Assembly (NCBI RefSeq): GCF_004101865.1 | Contig: NZ_CP026118.1 | Span: 1,505,001 to 1,569,000 of the forward strand | Direction: 5' to 3' | Origin: Halobacillus litoralis | Lineage (GTDB): Bacteria > Bacillota > Bacilli > Bacillales > Halobacillaceae | Length of the DNA stretch: 64,000 nucleotides | Position numbers and translations under genes: made by a program | Notes under the pieces: model-generated | What the model saw: the letters and a program-made list of their open reading frames with translations, nothing else | Databases searched by the model: none | What the model was told of the DNA's origin: nothing | Part shown: one piece after another, positions 35,766-44,954 of the stretch | Position numbering within the stretch: the first letter of the stretch is position 1 | How the letters are laid out: every line of letters starts with the position of its first letter

Positions 35766-37157
35766 ATGGAAACATTTCTTGTGTTTGTGAACATCGCTAT
35801 CATTTTCGCGTTTATTTTTGTTCTCATCCGTATGCAGCAAAAACATGTCTCTTTCAGTAAACGTGTCTTCGCTGGTCTAGGGTTCGGTATCTTAATCGGG
35901 GTCTATTTACAGCTCGCCTTCGGTACCGGATCAACGGTTGTTTCACAAACGACTGACTGGTACAATATCGCCGGTCGCGGTTACGTCCGTTTATTGATGA
36001 TGATCGTCATTCCACTCATCCTTGTTTCTATCATCCAATCCATCATCAATCTTGAAAAATCATCAGAACTAGGAAAAATTTCGCTATGGATTATCGGCAT
36101 CCTCGTGGGCACGACTGCCATCGCTGCGCTCGTAGGTATTGGAAGTTCCTTTCTATTCGATTTGAACGCGAGTCAAATCGAAGCAGGTCAGGCAGAAGAA
36201 AGCCGCGGCCTTTATCTGGAGGAACGCCTTACTGATGTGGAAGACATGACGACCCCGCAAAAAATATTAGAGTTTATTCCTGCCAACCCATTCCTTGATA
36301 TGACAGGTGACAGAGCAACTTCAACAATTGCAGTCGTCATCTTTGCAGCCTTCATTGGTGTCGCCCTTTTAGGTGTCAGACGCAGACAGCCAGACCAAGC
36401 TGAAGTTTTTGTCAAAGGGGTTAATTCGATTTACGCTGTCGTCATGAGAATCGTCAAGATTGTACTCCGCTTGACTCCGATCGGTATTCTAGGTCTCATG
36501 GCTGTCACTGTCGCCCAAACCGATGTCGCTGGGATATTGGAATTAGGTAAATTCGTGGTCGCCTCTTATGTCGCTCTAGGTGTCATGTTCCTTCTACATC
36601 TTGTCCTGATTAGTGTGGTCGGTTTGAATCCATTTACGTATTTGAAAAAAGTACTCCCTGTACTCGGGTTCGCTTTTACTTCCCGGTCGAGCGCCGGCAC
36701 GATTCCATTGAATATCTCTGCTCAGAAAAACAGCCTTGGTGTCGATGAAGGCATCGCCAACATGTCCGCTTCATTTGGAGCAACCATCGGACAAAACGGT
36801 TGTGCCGGTATTTACCCGGCCATGTTAGCCGTCATGATTGCACCGACCGTGGGGATCGATCCACTGAGTCCGGGATTCCTGATCCAACTGGTTCTCATTG
36901 TCGCCATCAGCTCCTTCGGGGTCGCAGGTGTTGGTGGAGGAGCAACATTTGCTGCCTTGATCGTCTTGTCATCAATGAATCTCCCAGTCGCTCTCGCTGG
37001 TTTGCTCATTTCTGTCGAACCATTGATCGACATGGGCCGTACTGCGCTGAATGTCAACGGAGCAATGACTTCAGGGACACTTACTTCACGAATATTATAT
37101 AGACTGAACGTTGACCGCTTTAATGACAAGAATGCTATTGAAAAGGATATCAGCTAA
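35766..37157 (+). CDS. tcyP: L-cystine transporter, TcyP type (dicarboxylate/amino acid:cation symporter)
   Basis: A 463-residue sodium-coupled symporter with about eight membrane helices and re-entrant loops. SRSSAGTIPLNI and SFGATIGQNGCAGIYPAMLA are the serine-rich and hairpin motifs of the TcyP branch, and the C-terminal half has GVAGVGGGATFAALIVLSSM. RBS AAAAGGAGG lies before the ATG. It is divergent from the dioxygenase gene and closed by its own terminator. A small hairpin in its leader (AGAAGG/CCTTCT near 35709-35727) is of unclear meaning. Confidence 0.88.
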   Translation: METFLVFVNIAIIFAFIFVLIRMQQKHVSFSKRVFAGLGFGILIGVYLQLAFGTGSTVVSQTTDWYNIAGRGYVRLLMMIVIPLILVSIIQSIINLEKSSELGKISLWIIGILVGTTAIAALVGIGSSFLFDLNASQIEAGQAEESRGLYLEERLTDVEDMTTPQKILEFIPANPFLDMTGDRATSTIAVVIFAAFIGVALLGVRRRQPDQAEVFVKGVNSIYAVVMRIVKIVLRLTPIGILGLMAVTVAQTDVAGILELGKFVVASYVALGVMFLLHLVLISVVGLNPFTYLKKVLPVLGFAFTSRSSAGTIPLNISAQKNSLGVDEGIANMSASFGATIGQNGCAGIYPAMLAVMIAPTVGIDPLSPGFLIQLVLIVAISSFGVAGVGGGATFAALIVLSSMNLPVALAGLLISVEPLIDMGRTALNVNGAMTSGTLTSRILYRLNVDRFNDKNAIEKDIS

Positions 37158-37166
37158 TAAACGTTC

Positions 37167-37200
37167 AGCGGCTACTAATATAGTAGCCGCTGTTTTGTGT
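37167..37200 (+). terminator. Terminator after tcyP
   Basis: AGCGGCTAC pairs with GTAGCCGCT (37167-37191) around TAATATA, then GTTTTGTGT. Confidence 0.85.
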
Positions 37201-37309
37201 GCTTCACCGGATATCAAGTGGTTCTTTTGCCAACTCATAAAGAAAAGTGAAGGATCACCTACTGGAGGCGACAATATGGTGCACAAACTATTCATATCTT
37301 GGAATGCAC

Positions 37310-37343
37310 AAGAAGAGCTCCTTTGAAAAAAGGAACTCTTCTT
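37310..37343. terminator. Hairpin between convergent tcyP and ggt
   Basis: AAGAAGAGCTCCTTT and AAAGGAACTCTTCTT (37310-37343) form a long stem with one mismatch around a short A-rich loop. The plus-strand flank is TTTAAATC, and the minus-strand T run is absent. It sits 6 bases beyond the ggt stop and probably protects the 3' end or terminates the pgs transcript weakly. Confidence 0.6.
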
Positions 37344-37348
37344 TAAAT

Positions 37349-39196
37349 CTATTCTGCTACACTCACATCATCCATACCATCCTGGTCCCCGATTTGCCAT
37401 GTTCCTAAACGCCTCGGGTCCCCGCCTCCATACATTTGCAAGACATCACCATCTCTACGAATACCAAGCCCTTGAATTCCACCATAGAACACGGGAGAGT
37501 CATGCTCGATGACAGAATAACCCTTCACATCTCTTAAGCGGGCTATCGGGTCATTCTCGATCATATTCTCCAAATGGACGACATTATCCTCCGTATAAAA
37601 ACGGGAGCGGCCGATCGCTTCTTGCAACGTCAAACGTTCGCCTGAATCTTCATTGCGCCCGTACTCATATTGGATTAATGTCTGGATAAGCATCGCAGGG
37701 ATTCTTTTCCCACCAGGAGAACCAATACCGAGTACAGCACGGCCTTCTTCAGCAAAAATCATCGGAGAAACGAATGAACGCGGTCGTTTGCCTGGTTCAT
37801 AGGAGTTCATCGAATCTTCTGCGGTATCGAAGTTGTTCATCTGGTGGTTCAGGAAGAATCCATTCACATAAAGTCCTGAACCGAAGAACTTCCCAAGAGA
37901 GTTGGTCGTAGACACCATCATGCCATCTTTATCCACCACGACAAAATGGGTGGTATTGCGATTATCCTCTTTTTCACCTGGAGCCGTAAACATCTCGGCT
38001 GAACTTGTCATCGCATCTTCCTCTGCAAAGAAAGCTTCTTCAAACAAACCCTCCGCGTAAGCCGTCGATGTCAGCTTTTCTTGTTCTACATCTTCAAATT
38101 CGGGATCTCCTAATGTATAAACACGATCACTATATACTGTATTGACGATCTTGTTCACTAAATGGATATATATGTCCTCATACTGTTCATCATTGACGAT
38201 TTCTTCCAGGTTCTCAGGTACATTCCCCGCAAGAAAAGCCGGCAAATCTCCACTAGCCGTGGCGTACTCCGCCTGTAGCACTTCTTCTAAGTTGCTTTCC
38301 AATTGTTCGATCATCTTCAATGCCTGGATAACTATAATCCCAGACGTCGGGGAAGAACCCGCGTAAAGGGTCTGATTTCTGAATTCACCTTCAGGGGCTG
38401 GACGCTTTCCAACCTCATAAGAAGAAAGATCCCCCTCTTCAAAGCCAAGTTCAGCTGTCAACGCATCTGCAATTTTCCCCTCATAGAAAGCTTCAGGACC
38501 ATCTTCCTGCAAGGTTTTCAATGTGGTCGCAAGCTCCTCTTGCACGAGGGTATCATTAATTTGCAACGGTCGATCTTCTGGATAAAATTTATTAAAAATC
38601 TCAGGATCCTCATTTCCTGATTGAATGAAGCGCCTGGAATTTTGCAATTGCTCATTGAAAATACGTCCGACTTGAATACCTTCTTCACTGTGTGTGACCG
38701 CATCTTCTAAAAGAGTACTCCATTCCATCTGATCTCCATAATCTTCATAGACCGCTTCCATTCCTTTGACAAAACCAGGGACAGCGATCCCCCGCTGCGG
38801 TCGCGCCCCGCTTTCAGGGGCAGCTTCACGATAATCATAAGTTACTGCTCCTTCATCAGGTTCATGGACGACCATTTGTCCTCCACCTCCGATGCCTGAG
38901 CCATATGGTTCTACAACATTCAATACAAAGGAAACCGCAATCGCGGCTTCAGCAGCATTCCCGCCCTGGTTCATTACCTTCATCCCTGCTTCAACAGCAA
39001 GCGGGTGGACGGCACTGACCCCGTAGACAAATGCCTCTTCCTCACCAGAAGTGTCCACTTCAACGGTTTCAGCACGGTCTTCTACGGTATAAGGCTCACG
39101 AAATTGGTCAAATTCATCTTCAAAATAGACATTCCACCCGACCAATCCAATGAAAATGATGCCCGCAAGTATATAGGTCACTTTCAAATCTTTCAA
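37349..39196 (-). CDS. ggt: Gamma-glutamyltransferase, CapD/PgsD-like
   Basis: An N-terminal nucleophile hydrolase that cuts and transfers gamma-glutamyl bonds. 615 residues: a membrane anchor or signal at about 7-24, a large chain to Asn-414, then the catalytic Thr-415 in NTTHFVVVDKDG, where autocleavage should occur, and a ~200-residue small chain with NSLGKFFGSG and GSPGGKRIPAML. GNAAEAAIAVSFVLNVVEP is the family N-terminal block. It is the last gene of pgsB-pgsC-pgsA-ggt, so the likely substrate is the poly-gamma-glutamate capsule: either anchoring (as CapD) or release and trimming. It is strongly acidic. Confidence 0.92.
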   Translation of the reverse strand: MKDLKVTYILAGIIFIGLVGWNVYFEDEFDQFREPYTVEDRAETVEVDTSGEEEAFVYGVSAVHPLAVEAGMKVMNQGGNAAEAAIAVSFVLNVVEPYGSGIGGGGQMVVHEPDEGAVTYDYREAAPESGARPQRGIAVPGFVKGMEAVYEDYGDQMEWSTLLEDAVTHSEEGIQVGRIFNEQLQNSRRFIQSGNEDPEIFNKFYPEDRPLQINDTLVQEELATTLKTLQEDGPEAFYEGKIADALTAELGFEEGDLSSYEVGKRPAPEGEFRNQTLYAGSSPTSGIIVIQALKMIEQLESNLEEVLQAEYATASGDLPAFLAGNVPENLEEIVNDEQYEDIYIHLVNKIVNTVYSDRVYTLGDPEFEDVEQEKLTSTAYAEGLFEEAFFAEEDAMTSSAEMFTAPGEKEDNRNTTHFVVVDKDGMMVSTTNSLGKFFGSGLYVNGFFLNHQMNNFDTAEDSMNSYEPGKRPRSFVSPMIFAEEGRAVLGIGSPGGKRIPAMLIQTLIQYEYGRNEDSGERLTLQEAIGRSRFYTEDNVVHLENMIENDPIARLRDVKGYSVIEHDSPVFYGGIQGLGIRRDGDVLQMYGGGDPRRLGTWQIGDQDGMDDVSVAE

Positions 39197-39209
39197 AACA
39201 CCAGACCTC

Positions 39210-40466
39210 CTATCCCTCTATTACGCCAGCTTTTTTCAAATCGACAATGAGCCTTCCGTCTTCCATCCGCCAATATTCTTTATCCAACTCTTTACGTAAG
39301 GTACGGAAAATACGGAAATCCCGAAACGGCTTTAAAATTCCATTCGTTTCCCGCGGCCGTGTATCTGAAATCTGCATAGGAACGAATGATAGTTCCACAC
39401 CATCATCGCTCAAAAAATCGAGTTGTGCCATTGTGGAATCTTTTGTTCTTGACCACCCCTGGTCAAAGACAAAATTTCCTAAGCTATTCATCACGATCGC
39501 CGTTTTATCTTCACTCGCAGGCTCCCCTTCATCCGCTTCAATATGGACGCGGGTAACCGGTTCTAATACATGAGAGTGGTGACCGATAATCACGTCTGCC
39601 CCCATATCTGTCATCAAATAGGCGAGCGTTTCCTGGGTGGTGTTGGAACCTACTTGGTACTCATCGCCCCAATGGGCGTGGACCATTACGATGTCCGCTT
39701 GTTCTTTTGCTTCACGTATCCTGCTTTGCAAAACGCCGAGCCCGGCATTTGTCAAAACACCACCAACATATTCACTGGCACTATATCCTTGGACGAAGAC
39801 GTCAGTGAAACCTAAGATTGCTACATTTCTTCCATCTGCTTCGAAATATTGGATTTGTCCTGCATCCGTCATCGTTTCATCTTCATCAAACAAATCATCA
39901 GCAGGATCCAATGCACGCCCTATGCCTAGCATATCAACATCGACGCCTTCCATATGTTTCAGTGTTTCTTCCAATGATAGATTTCCATAGTCCATCATAT
40001 GATTATTCGCCATATTGACAGAGTCGAAACCAGCATCCTCTAATGCCTGTTCGGCTCCTTTTTCCGCATACAAGTGGATATCTTTATTGTGTAACTCAAA
40101 GTCTTCCATGACACTTTCCACTTCTGGGTCCTCCACATCGATGACAGGGTTCTCAAAATTTCCTGTCACATAATCCGATTGTTCCAGAAATGGGGTGACA
40201 TAATCGAAAACCCGACCGATCGGCTCTCCACTTCTTACAGCAGCATCCCGGACATGTCGGCCGAGCATCATATCCCCTACCATTGAAATACGATAATCTA
40301 CGTCCTCTGGTCGAGTGTCTTCCGGTAAGGTCGGACGGTCGATCCACGAGTGACCAAAAAACGGCACTGCCAAAATCACCGCTAAGATCGCGGAGTGGAG
40401 TCCCGCTTTTTTCTTATGCTTTTTCGTCCATACTTTTATTTTGTATTTCAAATCTTTTTCCTGCAT
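39210..40466 (-). CDS. pgsA: Poly-gamma-glutamate synthesis protein PgsA/CapA
   Basis: Membrane-anchored protein required for polymer synthesis or export. It has one N-terminal helix at about residues 23-40 and an external metallophosphatase-like domain with SMVGDMMLGRHV, GNFENPVID, ANNHMMDYG, VHAHWGDEYQ and IGHHSHVLEPV, giving the metal-binding Asp, Asn and His set. The start at ATG 40466 has GAGGAG 8 bases upstream; a GTG 3 bases earlier is also possible. 418 residues. It lies 10 bases after pgsC and is acidic outside the membrane. Confidence 0.93.
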   Translation of the reverse strand: MQEKDLKYKIKVWTKKHKKKAGLHSAILAVILAVPFFGHSWIDRPTLPEDTRPEDVDYRISMVGDMMLGRHVRDAAVRSGEPIGRVFDYVTPFLEQSDYVTGNFENPVIDVEDPEVESVMEDFELHNKDIHLYAEKGAEQALEDAGFDSVNMANNHMMDYGNLSLEETLKHMEGVDVDMLGIGRALDPADDLFDEDETMTDAGQIQYFEADGRNVAILGFTDVFVQGYSASEYVGGVLTNAGLGVLQSRIREAKEQADIVMVHAHWGDEYQVGSNTTQETLAYLMTDMGADVIIGHHSHVLEPVTRVHIEADEGEPASEDKTAIVMNSLGNFVFDQGWSRTKDSTMAQLDFLSDDGVELSFVPMQISDTRPRETNGILKPFRDFRIFRTLRKELDKEYWRMEDGRLIVDLKKAGVIEG

Positions 40467-40479
40467 CACAAAGGCTCCT

Positions 40480-40929
40480 CTAAATCAAATGATACGCCGA
40501 AATCAATACGAAAGTCGCGAACGCAATTAAAAAAGTGGCGCTGAATGTCGGTAAAACGCCTTGTCTTTGAATCGAGTTTGCAATTAATCCCGGTACGATG
40601 ACCCCGATTCCCCTCAGCTCCATGACCGGAAACGGCGTGAGCGGATATAAATAATCCATGGACATTTTCATAAGAACACCGACTGTCAACATCGCGGCAA
40701 ATTTGCGACGTCCATATAAAACCGTAAATCTTGTTAAAACTTGTGATACGAGCAGATAAGTAACCAGACTGATCAAACCTACAGCCAAAACGTACATAAC
40801 TTGATCGAAAATTAATGCTATGTAACCAGGGACGACCAGCCCTGCAGGTACAATCCCTGTTTTCTCTGCGTACAATAGACTCAGTAATACTCCAATGACA
40901 ATTGCTATATATAAATCTGTACCGAACAC
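40480..40929 (-). CDS. pgsC: Poly-gamma-glutamate synthesis protein PgsC/CapC
   Basis: Integral membrane partner of PgsB. 149 residues with about four or five helices; the N-terminus DLYIAIVIGVLLSLLYAEKTGI and the motif GLVVPGYIAL are characteristic (quoted in parts). GTG start at 40929. An overlapping 161-codon frame (40466-40951) is a shadow. It lies between pgsB (21-base gap) and pgsA. I find no pgsE-like small gene in this operon. Confidence 0.92.
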   Translation of the reverse strand: MFGTDLYIAIVIGVLLSLLYAEKTGIVPAGLVVPGYIALIFDQVMYVLAVGLISLVTYLLVSQVLTRFTVLYGRRKFAAMLTVGVLMKMSMDYLYPLTPFPVMELRGIGVIVPGLIANSIQRQGVLPTFSATFLIAFATFVLISAYHLI

Positions 40930-40950
40930 GTGGACTCCAACTCCCTACCA

Positions 40951-42222
40951 TTATTTGTTCGTCTGCAGGACTCTCCCTTGGAACGATCGCTCCCGGGTTG
41001 TTTCCTGAATCTCATCCCAACCAGTGCGTTCTTCGGTCAGTGATGGGGTGATTTCCAATTCCTCTATCGCAGCGGCCACTTTTTCTCCTGCGCCGACGAT
41101 ATTTCCAATTCCGTATATCACACTTCGATCAGGAAGTTCTTGAAGTTGATCTACAATCACTTCTGTCGATGCTTTTTCCAAGTTAATGAGATTCAAAGGT
41201 CTGATTTTCCCTTCTTCATAGGCCTGGGTGATCGGCCATACACTCTCTCCCATCACGATCAAGCGATCCATTTCAATATAAGGCAAGACATTTTCCGCAA
41301 AATCAATCGTCCGCTCAACACGATCACTACGACAACTCATAACGATTATACTTTCATCGCTCGGATAATCAAGTTCCTGGATCCGCTCCCAAATATTCAA
41401 TGTGGATGTAGTATCATTGGCAGCAAAGCCATTGAAAAAATACTTCGGTGCTTCTTCCCTTCCGAAGCGGTGCACACGCATTGCGCCAGGATCGACTGGA
41501 GCGTTGAGCATTCCTTCCATGGCTACCTGACGTTTGATTCCTAATATATCCGCCACAGCCATTGCCAAAGCTGCATTCTGAGGGAAAATCATGAACGGGA
41601 ATTCCTGCAAATATTCTTCCTCAATCCAGCTCTCTTCAGCAACAACGACCACCGTATTCTTACGGCGAGCTATTTTTTCAAAATATTTTTGGTAGGGCGT
41701 TTCCGGAATAATAAGGTATCCATTCTCTGGGATTGTCGAGCTGAAGGCTTCTGCGATATCATCAAGGGTCGGTCCCATTACGTCCATATGATCTTCAATC
41801 ACATTAGCGATTATCGTAATGTTCGCTTTGACGAGACGCTCCTGAAAGACCTTTTGGTATTCAGGATTGACTGCCATACACTCACTTACGAAAGCATCCG
41901 CCCTTCGCTTCACGACACGCTCCGTTATCTTCATCTGTTCATTGATATTGGGTCCTTGCAACCCACGTATAATCGGCTCTTCATCCTCTTTATCCCAATA
42001 AAACATCCGTGCTGAAGTACCAGTCGTTTTTCCGATGACTTTACGATCATCTTCTTTCAAAATTCCCATCACCAAACGAGTAACTGTCGATTTACCCCGG
42101 ATTCCATTGACCAGAATCCGCGTCGGAATTTTTGTCAGTCGACGATCCAGCTTATATTTCTCCCATAATCCTATGATCAATACAAAAACGAAAAAGATCA
42201 TCAAATAGGCTAATTCATCCAC
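40951..42222 (-). CDS. pgsB: Poly-gamma-glutamate synthase PgsB/CapB
   Basis: Mur-ligase-like amide ligase that polymerises glutamate through the gamma carboxyl using ATP. One N-terminal membrane helix (residues 4-20), then the P-loop ILVNGIRGKSTVTRL (Lys-44), TTGTSARMFYW, and later DHMDVMGPT and FNGFAANDTTS. 423 residues. GTG start at 42222 after an AGAGGG box. First gene of the capsule operon, preceded by a sigma-A-like promoter. Confidence 0.94.
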   Translation of the reverse strand: MDELAYLMIFFVFVLIIGLWEKYKLDRRLTKIPTRILVNGIRGKSTVTRLVMGILKEDDRKVIGKTTGTSARMFYWDKEDEEPIIRGLQGPNINEQMKITERVVKRRADAFVSECMAVNPEYQKVFQERLVKANITIIANVIEDHMDVMGPTLDDIAEAFSSTIPENGYLIIPETPYQKYFEKIARRKNTVVVVAEESWIEEEYLQEFPFMIFPQNAALAMAVADILGIKRQVAMEGMLNAPVDPGAMRVHRFGREEAPKYFFNGFAANDTTSTLNIWERIQELDYPSDESIIVMSCRSDRVERTIDFAENVLPYIEMDRLIVMGESVWPITQAYEEGKIRPLNLINLEKASTEVIVDQLQELPDRSVIYGIGNIVGAGEKVAAAIEELEITPSLTEERTGWDEIQETTRERSFQGRVLQTNK

Positions 42223-42286
42223 AAAATTTCACATCCCTCTCTATTAAACAACGATACCATGCCTATCTCTTCTCTAAAACTATCAA

Positions 42287-42316
42287 ATTATAACAAATTT
42301 CGCCACCGTCCATCAA
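42287..42316 (-). promoter_or_regulatory. Promoter of the pgsBCA-ggt operon
   Basis: TTGATG (42311-42316) and a perfect TATAAT (42287-42292) on the minus strand are 18 bases apart, about 65 bases before pgsB. Confidence 0.7.
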
Positions 42317-42450
42317 AAGTACTACCATTATTCCATACCCTATTACAAAGTATTTAAAAAGAAGTTACAAGAAAAAATTTCGAATTCAAGTCTTTTAACA
42401 TTGATTTCCGATAAACATTTCGTTCAACAGCAAAATTTTATGTCGTAGTA

Positions 42451-42805
42451 CAAAAGCGCAAGTGCCTTGTTCACCCCCGACAAGCTTAAGCAAACCTTTG
42501 AAGTGGCGGCTTTTTGTCACAGCAAAGGGCTTGCTTAAGACCTCGAGGGGGTAGGCGCTGGAGCTGGATGAGTCAAAAGCGCAAGCGCCTTGAACAGCCT
42601 CGACAAGCTTAAGAACACCCGTAACGTGAAGCGGTTTTCCTTCACGCTACGGGTGGACTTAAGACCTCGAGAGGCTAGGCGCTGGAGCTGGATGAGACAA
42701 AAGCGTAAGCGCCTTTTCACCCCCGACAAGCTTAAGCAAACCTTTGAAGTGGCGGCTTTTTGTCACAACAAAGGGCTTGCTTAAGACCTCGAGGGGGGTA
42801 GGCGC
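42451..42805. repeat. Array of three structured repeats of the 123-bp family, middle unit with a different central hairpin
   Basis: Units start with CAAAAGCG at 42451, 42574 and 42698. Units 1 and 3 carry the central hairpin of the 29531 array. The middle unit keeps the shared flanks (AAGCGCCTTGA, CGACAAGCTTAAG, CTTAAGACCTCGAG, TAGGCGCTGGAGCTGG) but its core is a different perfect stem: CACCCGTA and GCGTGAA-type arms at about 42616-42654. This array fills the gap between pgsB and the hydrolase; the flanking parts (42317-42450 and 42806-42905) hold nothing else that I see. Confidence 0.9.
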
Positions 42806-42905
42806 AAAAAATCATGAGAGTGTAATTTTATTAATTTCTGGACGAGAACAAAGAAAGAAGCCCTTGTAACAAGGACCTTATGCAAACAATCACTCTGCAA
42901 ATATA

Positions 42906-43877
42906 TTAAATCAAATGATTCCTTAACCATTCTAAGCTAGTATCCCCACTCACTTCATGCCCGCCTTGAAAAATTTCATGTTGAAAAGCGTACTCCTTAT
43001 TCTTCCTTTGATAGATCGCTTCTATCTTCTCAATAGCAAGTTTTGTATGTTTGCTAGGAAAAACTGGATCGTCTTCACCTGCTTCGATAAATAAAGCTTT
43101 CGGGGCAATCAAACCTATTAATTGTGGCATTTCTGTCAGATTAAGCAAGCCAGGTATATAGTTATCTATGCAATGCTCAGACGCCAGAATACTTCCCTTA
43201 AATGTACTTGGGAAGCCACTTAAAACAGTGGCTTGGATACGGTCATCCAAGATCGATGTCAGCGTCGCAATTAATCCTCCGCCTGAAAATCCGATCACTC
43301 CGACACAATCCTGTTGATCCACATCCTTTATGTAATCCAAAGCACCTCTAGCCTCATATGTCCTCAATCCCGCCAACGTTTTTCCTGCCATGAGAAGATG
43401 TGTTGCCAACGTATAGCAGGAGTTTTCTTTTTCTCTATCTTCCTCCAGCTTCCGATCGCCGAAACCGATGATTTCCGGGACAAAAACTTTCATCCCTTTT
43501 TTCACTAGTTGGACCGCCAAATCATTATGAATCGTAGGGAAGGTCCGGTTACTGCCATTTGGAAAAAGACCAACCATTTCTCTGCTTCCATATCCATGCC
43601 CATGCAAAGCCAGAACAGCGGGCACCTCTTGACCAGAAGAGTTTGTCTTAGGGGTGAGGATATACATCGGTACCTTCATTCCTTCCACAGAGGAAAAAAA
43701 TACTCGATGACGCAGATAAAGTCCGCAATCCACCAGTTCTTCAGTAAAGCCGTATTCTCTTGGTTCAACTTGCGGGAAATCTCCCAATACCTCAGTAAGC
43801 TTTTCTATATCTATACTTTCTTGATGCGCTGTCGTTCCATCATAAAGACGCATTAAATAATGGTTGATCTCATTCAT
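42906..43877 (-). CDS. Alpha/beta hydrolase (dienelactone hydrolase/acetyl esterase-like)
   Basis: A 323-residue hydrolase. The nucleophile lies in GVIGFSGGGLIATL, the oxyanion region in LALHGHGYGSREMVG, the acid in AGEDDPVFPSKH and the catalytic His in GGHEVSGDTSLEW. There is no signal peptide, so it is cytoplasmic. An upstream cap region (LYLRHRVFFSSVEGMKVPMYI) is like acetyl-xylan-esterase-type hydrolases. Its place downstream of kduI in a pectin locus suggests removal of an acetyl or methyl ester from imported oligouronides; the substrate is not shown. Confidence 0.75.
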   Translation of the reverse strand: MNEINHYLMRLYDGTTAHQESIDIEKLTEVLGDFPQVEPREYGFTEELVDCGLYLRHRVFFSSVEGMKVPMYILTPKTNSSGQEVPAVLALHGHGYGSREMVGLFPNGSNRTFPTIHNDLAVQLVKKGMKVFVPEIIGFGDRKLEEDREKENSCYTLATHLLMAGKTLAGLRTYEARGALDYIKDVDQQDCVGVIGFSGGGLIATLTSILDDRIQATVLSGFPSTFKGSILASEHCIDNYIPGLLNLTEMPQLIGLIAPKALFIEAGEDDPVFPSKHTKLAIEKIEAIYQRKNKEYAFQHEIFQGGHEVSGDTSLEWLRNHLI

Positions 43878-44045
43878 GAAATCCCCTCTTCTATCAGAAT
43901 ATATTAAAGGTTAATGTTTATTTGGAATAAGAGAATGAACCAAATTATATGGAAACTCGATTTCAAACTGATGACCTATCACTGCACCCTCACCAAGATA
44001 AAAACCTACCTTGTAAATACTCGCCTGAAGCGTTAAAAAGACACG

Positions 44046-44077
44046 AAAAATCCGATTCAACCTTGAGTCGAATCGGA
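44046..44077 (-). terminator. Terminator after kduI
   Basis: TCCGATTCGACTC and TTGAATCGGA (44051-44077) pair on the minus strand, then TTTTTCG. The hydrolase gene downstream must therefore use read-through or its own promoter. Confidence 0.82.
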
Positions 44078-44088
44078 CTTCCCATCTA

Positions 44089-44922
44089 TCATTTCAGTTC
44101 GTCCATTTTCACATGATCCATATCTGTAAAGGTATAGTTTTCACCCGCCATTGCCCAGATGAATGTGTAATTATTTGTTCCCACACCTGAGTGGATCGAC
44201 CATGGTGGAGATAAAACGACTTGCTCGTTTTTCACAACCATGTGCCGTGTCTCATCAGGCTTGCCCATGAAATGAAAAACTCGAGAATCTTCATCCATAT
44301 CAAAGTACAGGTAAGCTTCCATGCGACGGTCGTGCACATGTGGAGGCATGGTATTCCACATGTTGTTAGGGGCAAGCAATGTCATCCCCATCATCAGTTG
44401 ACAGCTTTGCAATCCGTCTTCATGGATATATTTATAAATGGTCCGATTGTTAGATTCAGCATCCGATCCTAATTTCGCAGGTGTAGCTTCTTCAATCGGA
44501 AGTTTTTTCGTCGGGTATTCTTTATGAGCCGTTGCTGAAGCTAAGTAGAATCTAGCAGGCTGAGAAGCATCGACACTATCCAGCTGCACATCTTCATTTC
44601 CGCGCCCTACATAAAGGCAATCACGTTTGTTCAGTTCGAATGTTTCCCCGTTCACGATAACTTTCCCTTTTCCATCTGAGATATTGATGATGCCGATTTC
44701 TCTCCGTTCCAGGAAAAATTCTGTTTTCAATGTTTCACTGTCTTCCAGTTTCAGAGGTTTCACTGTCGGAACTGCCCCACCTGTAATCACGCGGTCATAG
44801 TGAGAATACACCATATTCACTTCCCCTTCTACAAACAGGGACTCTATCAAAAATTCACTCCTCAATCTTTCACCATCATATTGTTTTGCGTCTGTCGGAT
44901 TCGTTGCATATCTTACTTCCAT
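44089..44922 (-). CDS. kduI: 5-keto-4-deoxyuronate isomerase KduI
   Basis: Isomerises 5-keto-4-deoxyuronate, released from unsaturated galacturonate, to 2,5-diketo-3-deoxygluconate. Cupin fold with zinc ligands in PPHVHDRRMEAYLYF and a His in PPWSIHSGVG. The start at 44922 (MEVRYATNP) has GGAG 7 bases upstream; an ATG two codons earlier is too close to the box. 277 residues, normal. It lies 32 bases after kduD on the same strand. Confidence 0.95.
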   Translation of the reverse strand: MEVRYATNPTDAKQYDGERLRSEFLIESLFVEGEVNMVYSHYDRVITGGAVPTVKPLKLEDSETLKTEFFLERREIGIINISDGKGKVIVNGETFELNKRDCLYVGRGNEDVQLDSVDASQPARFYLASATAHKEYPTKKLPIEEATPAKLGSDAESNNRTIYKYIHEDGLQSCQLMMGMTLLAPNNMWNTMPPHVHDRRMEAYLYFDMDEDSRVFHFMGKPDETRHMVVKNEQVVLSPPWSIHSGVGTNNYTFIWAMAGENYTFTDMDHVKMDELK

Positions 44923-44954
44923 ATTCATTCTCCTCTCATTAATCTATGTGTCTA

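Noticed and set aside
40466..40951. 161-codon open frame overlapping pgsC
   Set aside because: Different frame of the pgsC coding region; pgsC itself matches its family over its whole length.
42451..42805. Possible CRISPR array
   Set aside because: Repeats are about 123 bases with internal stems and no short repeat/unique spacer pattern; no cas genes nearby.
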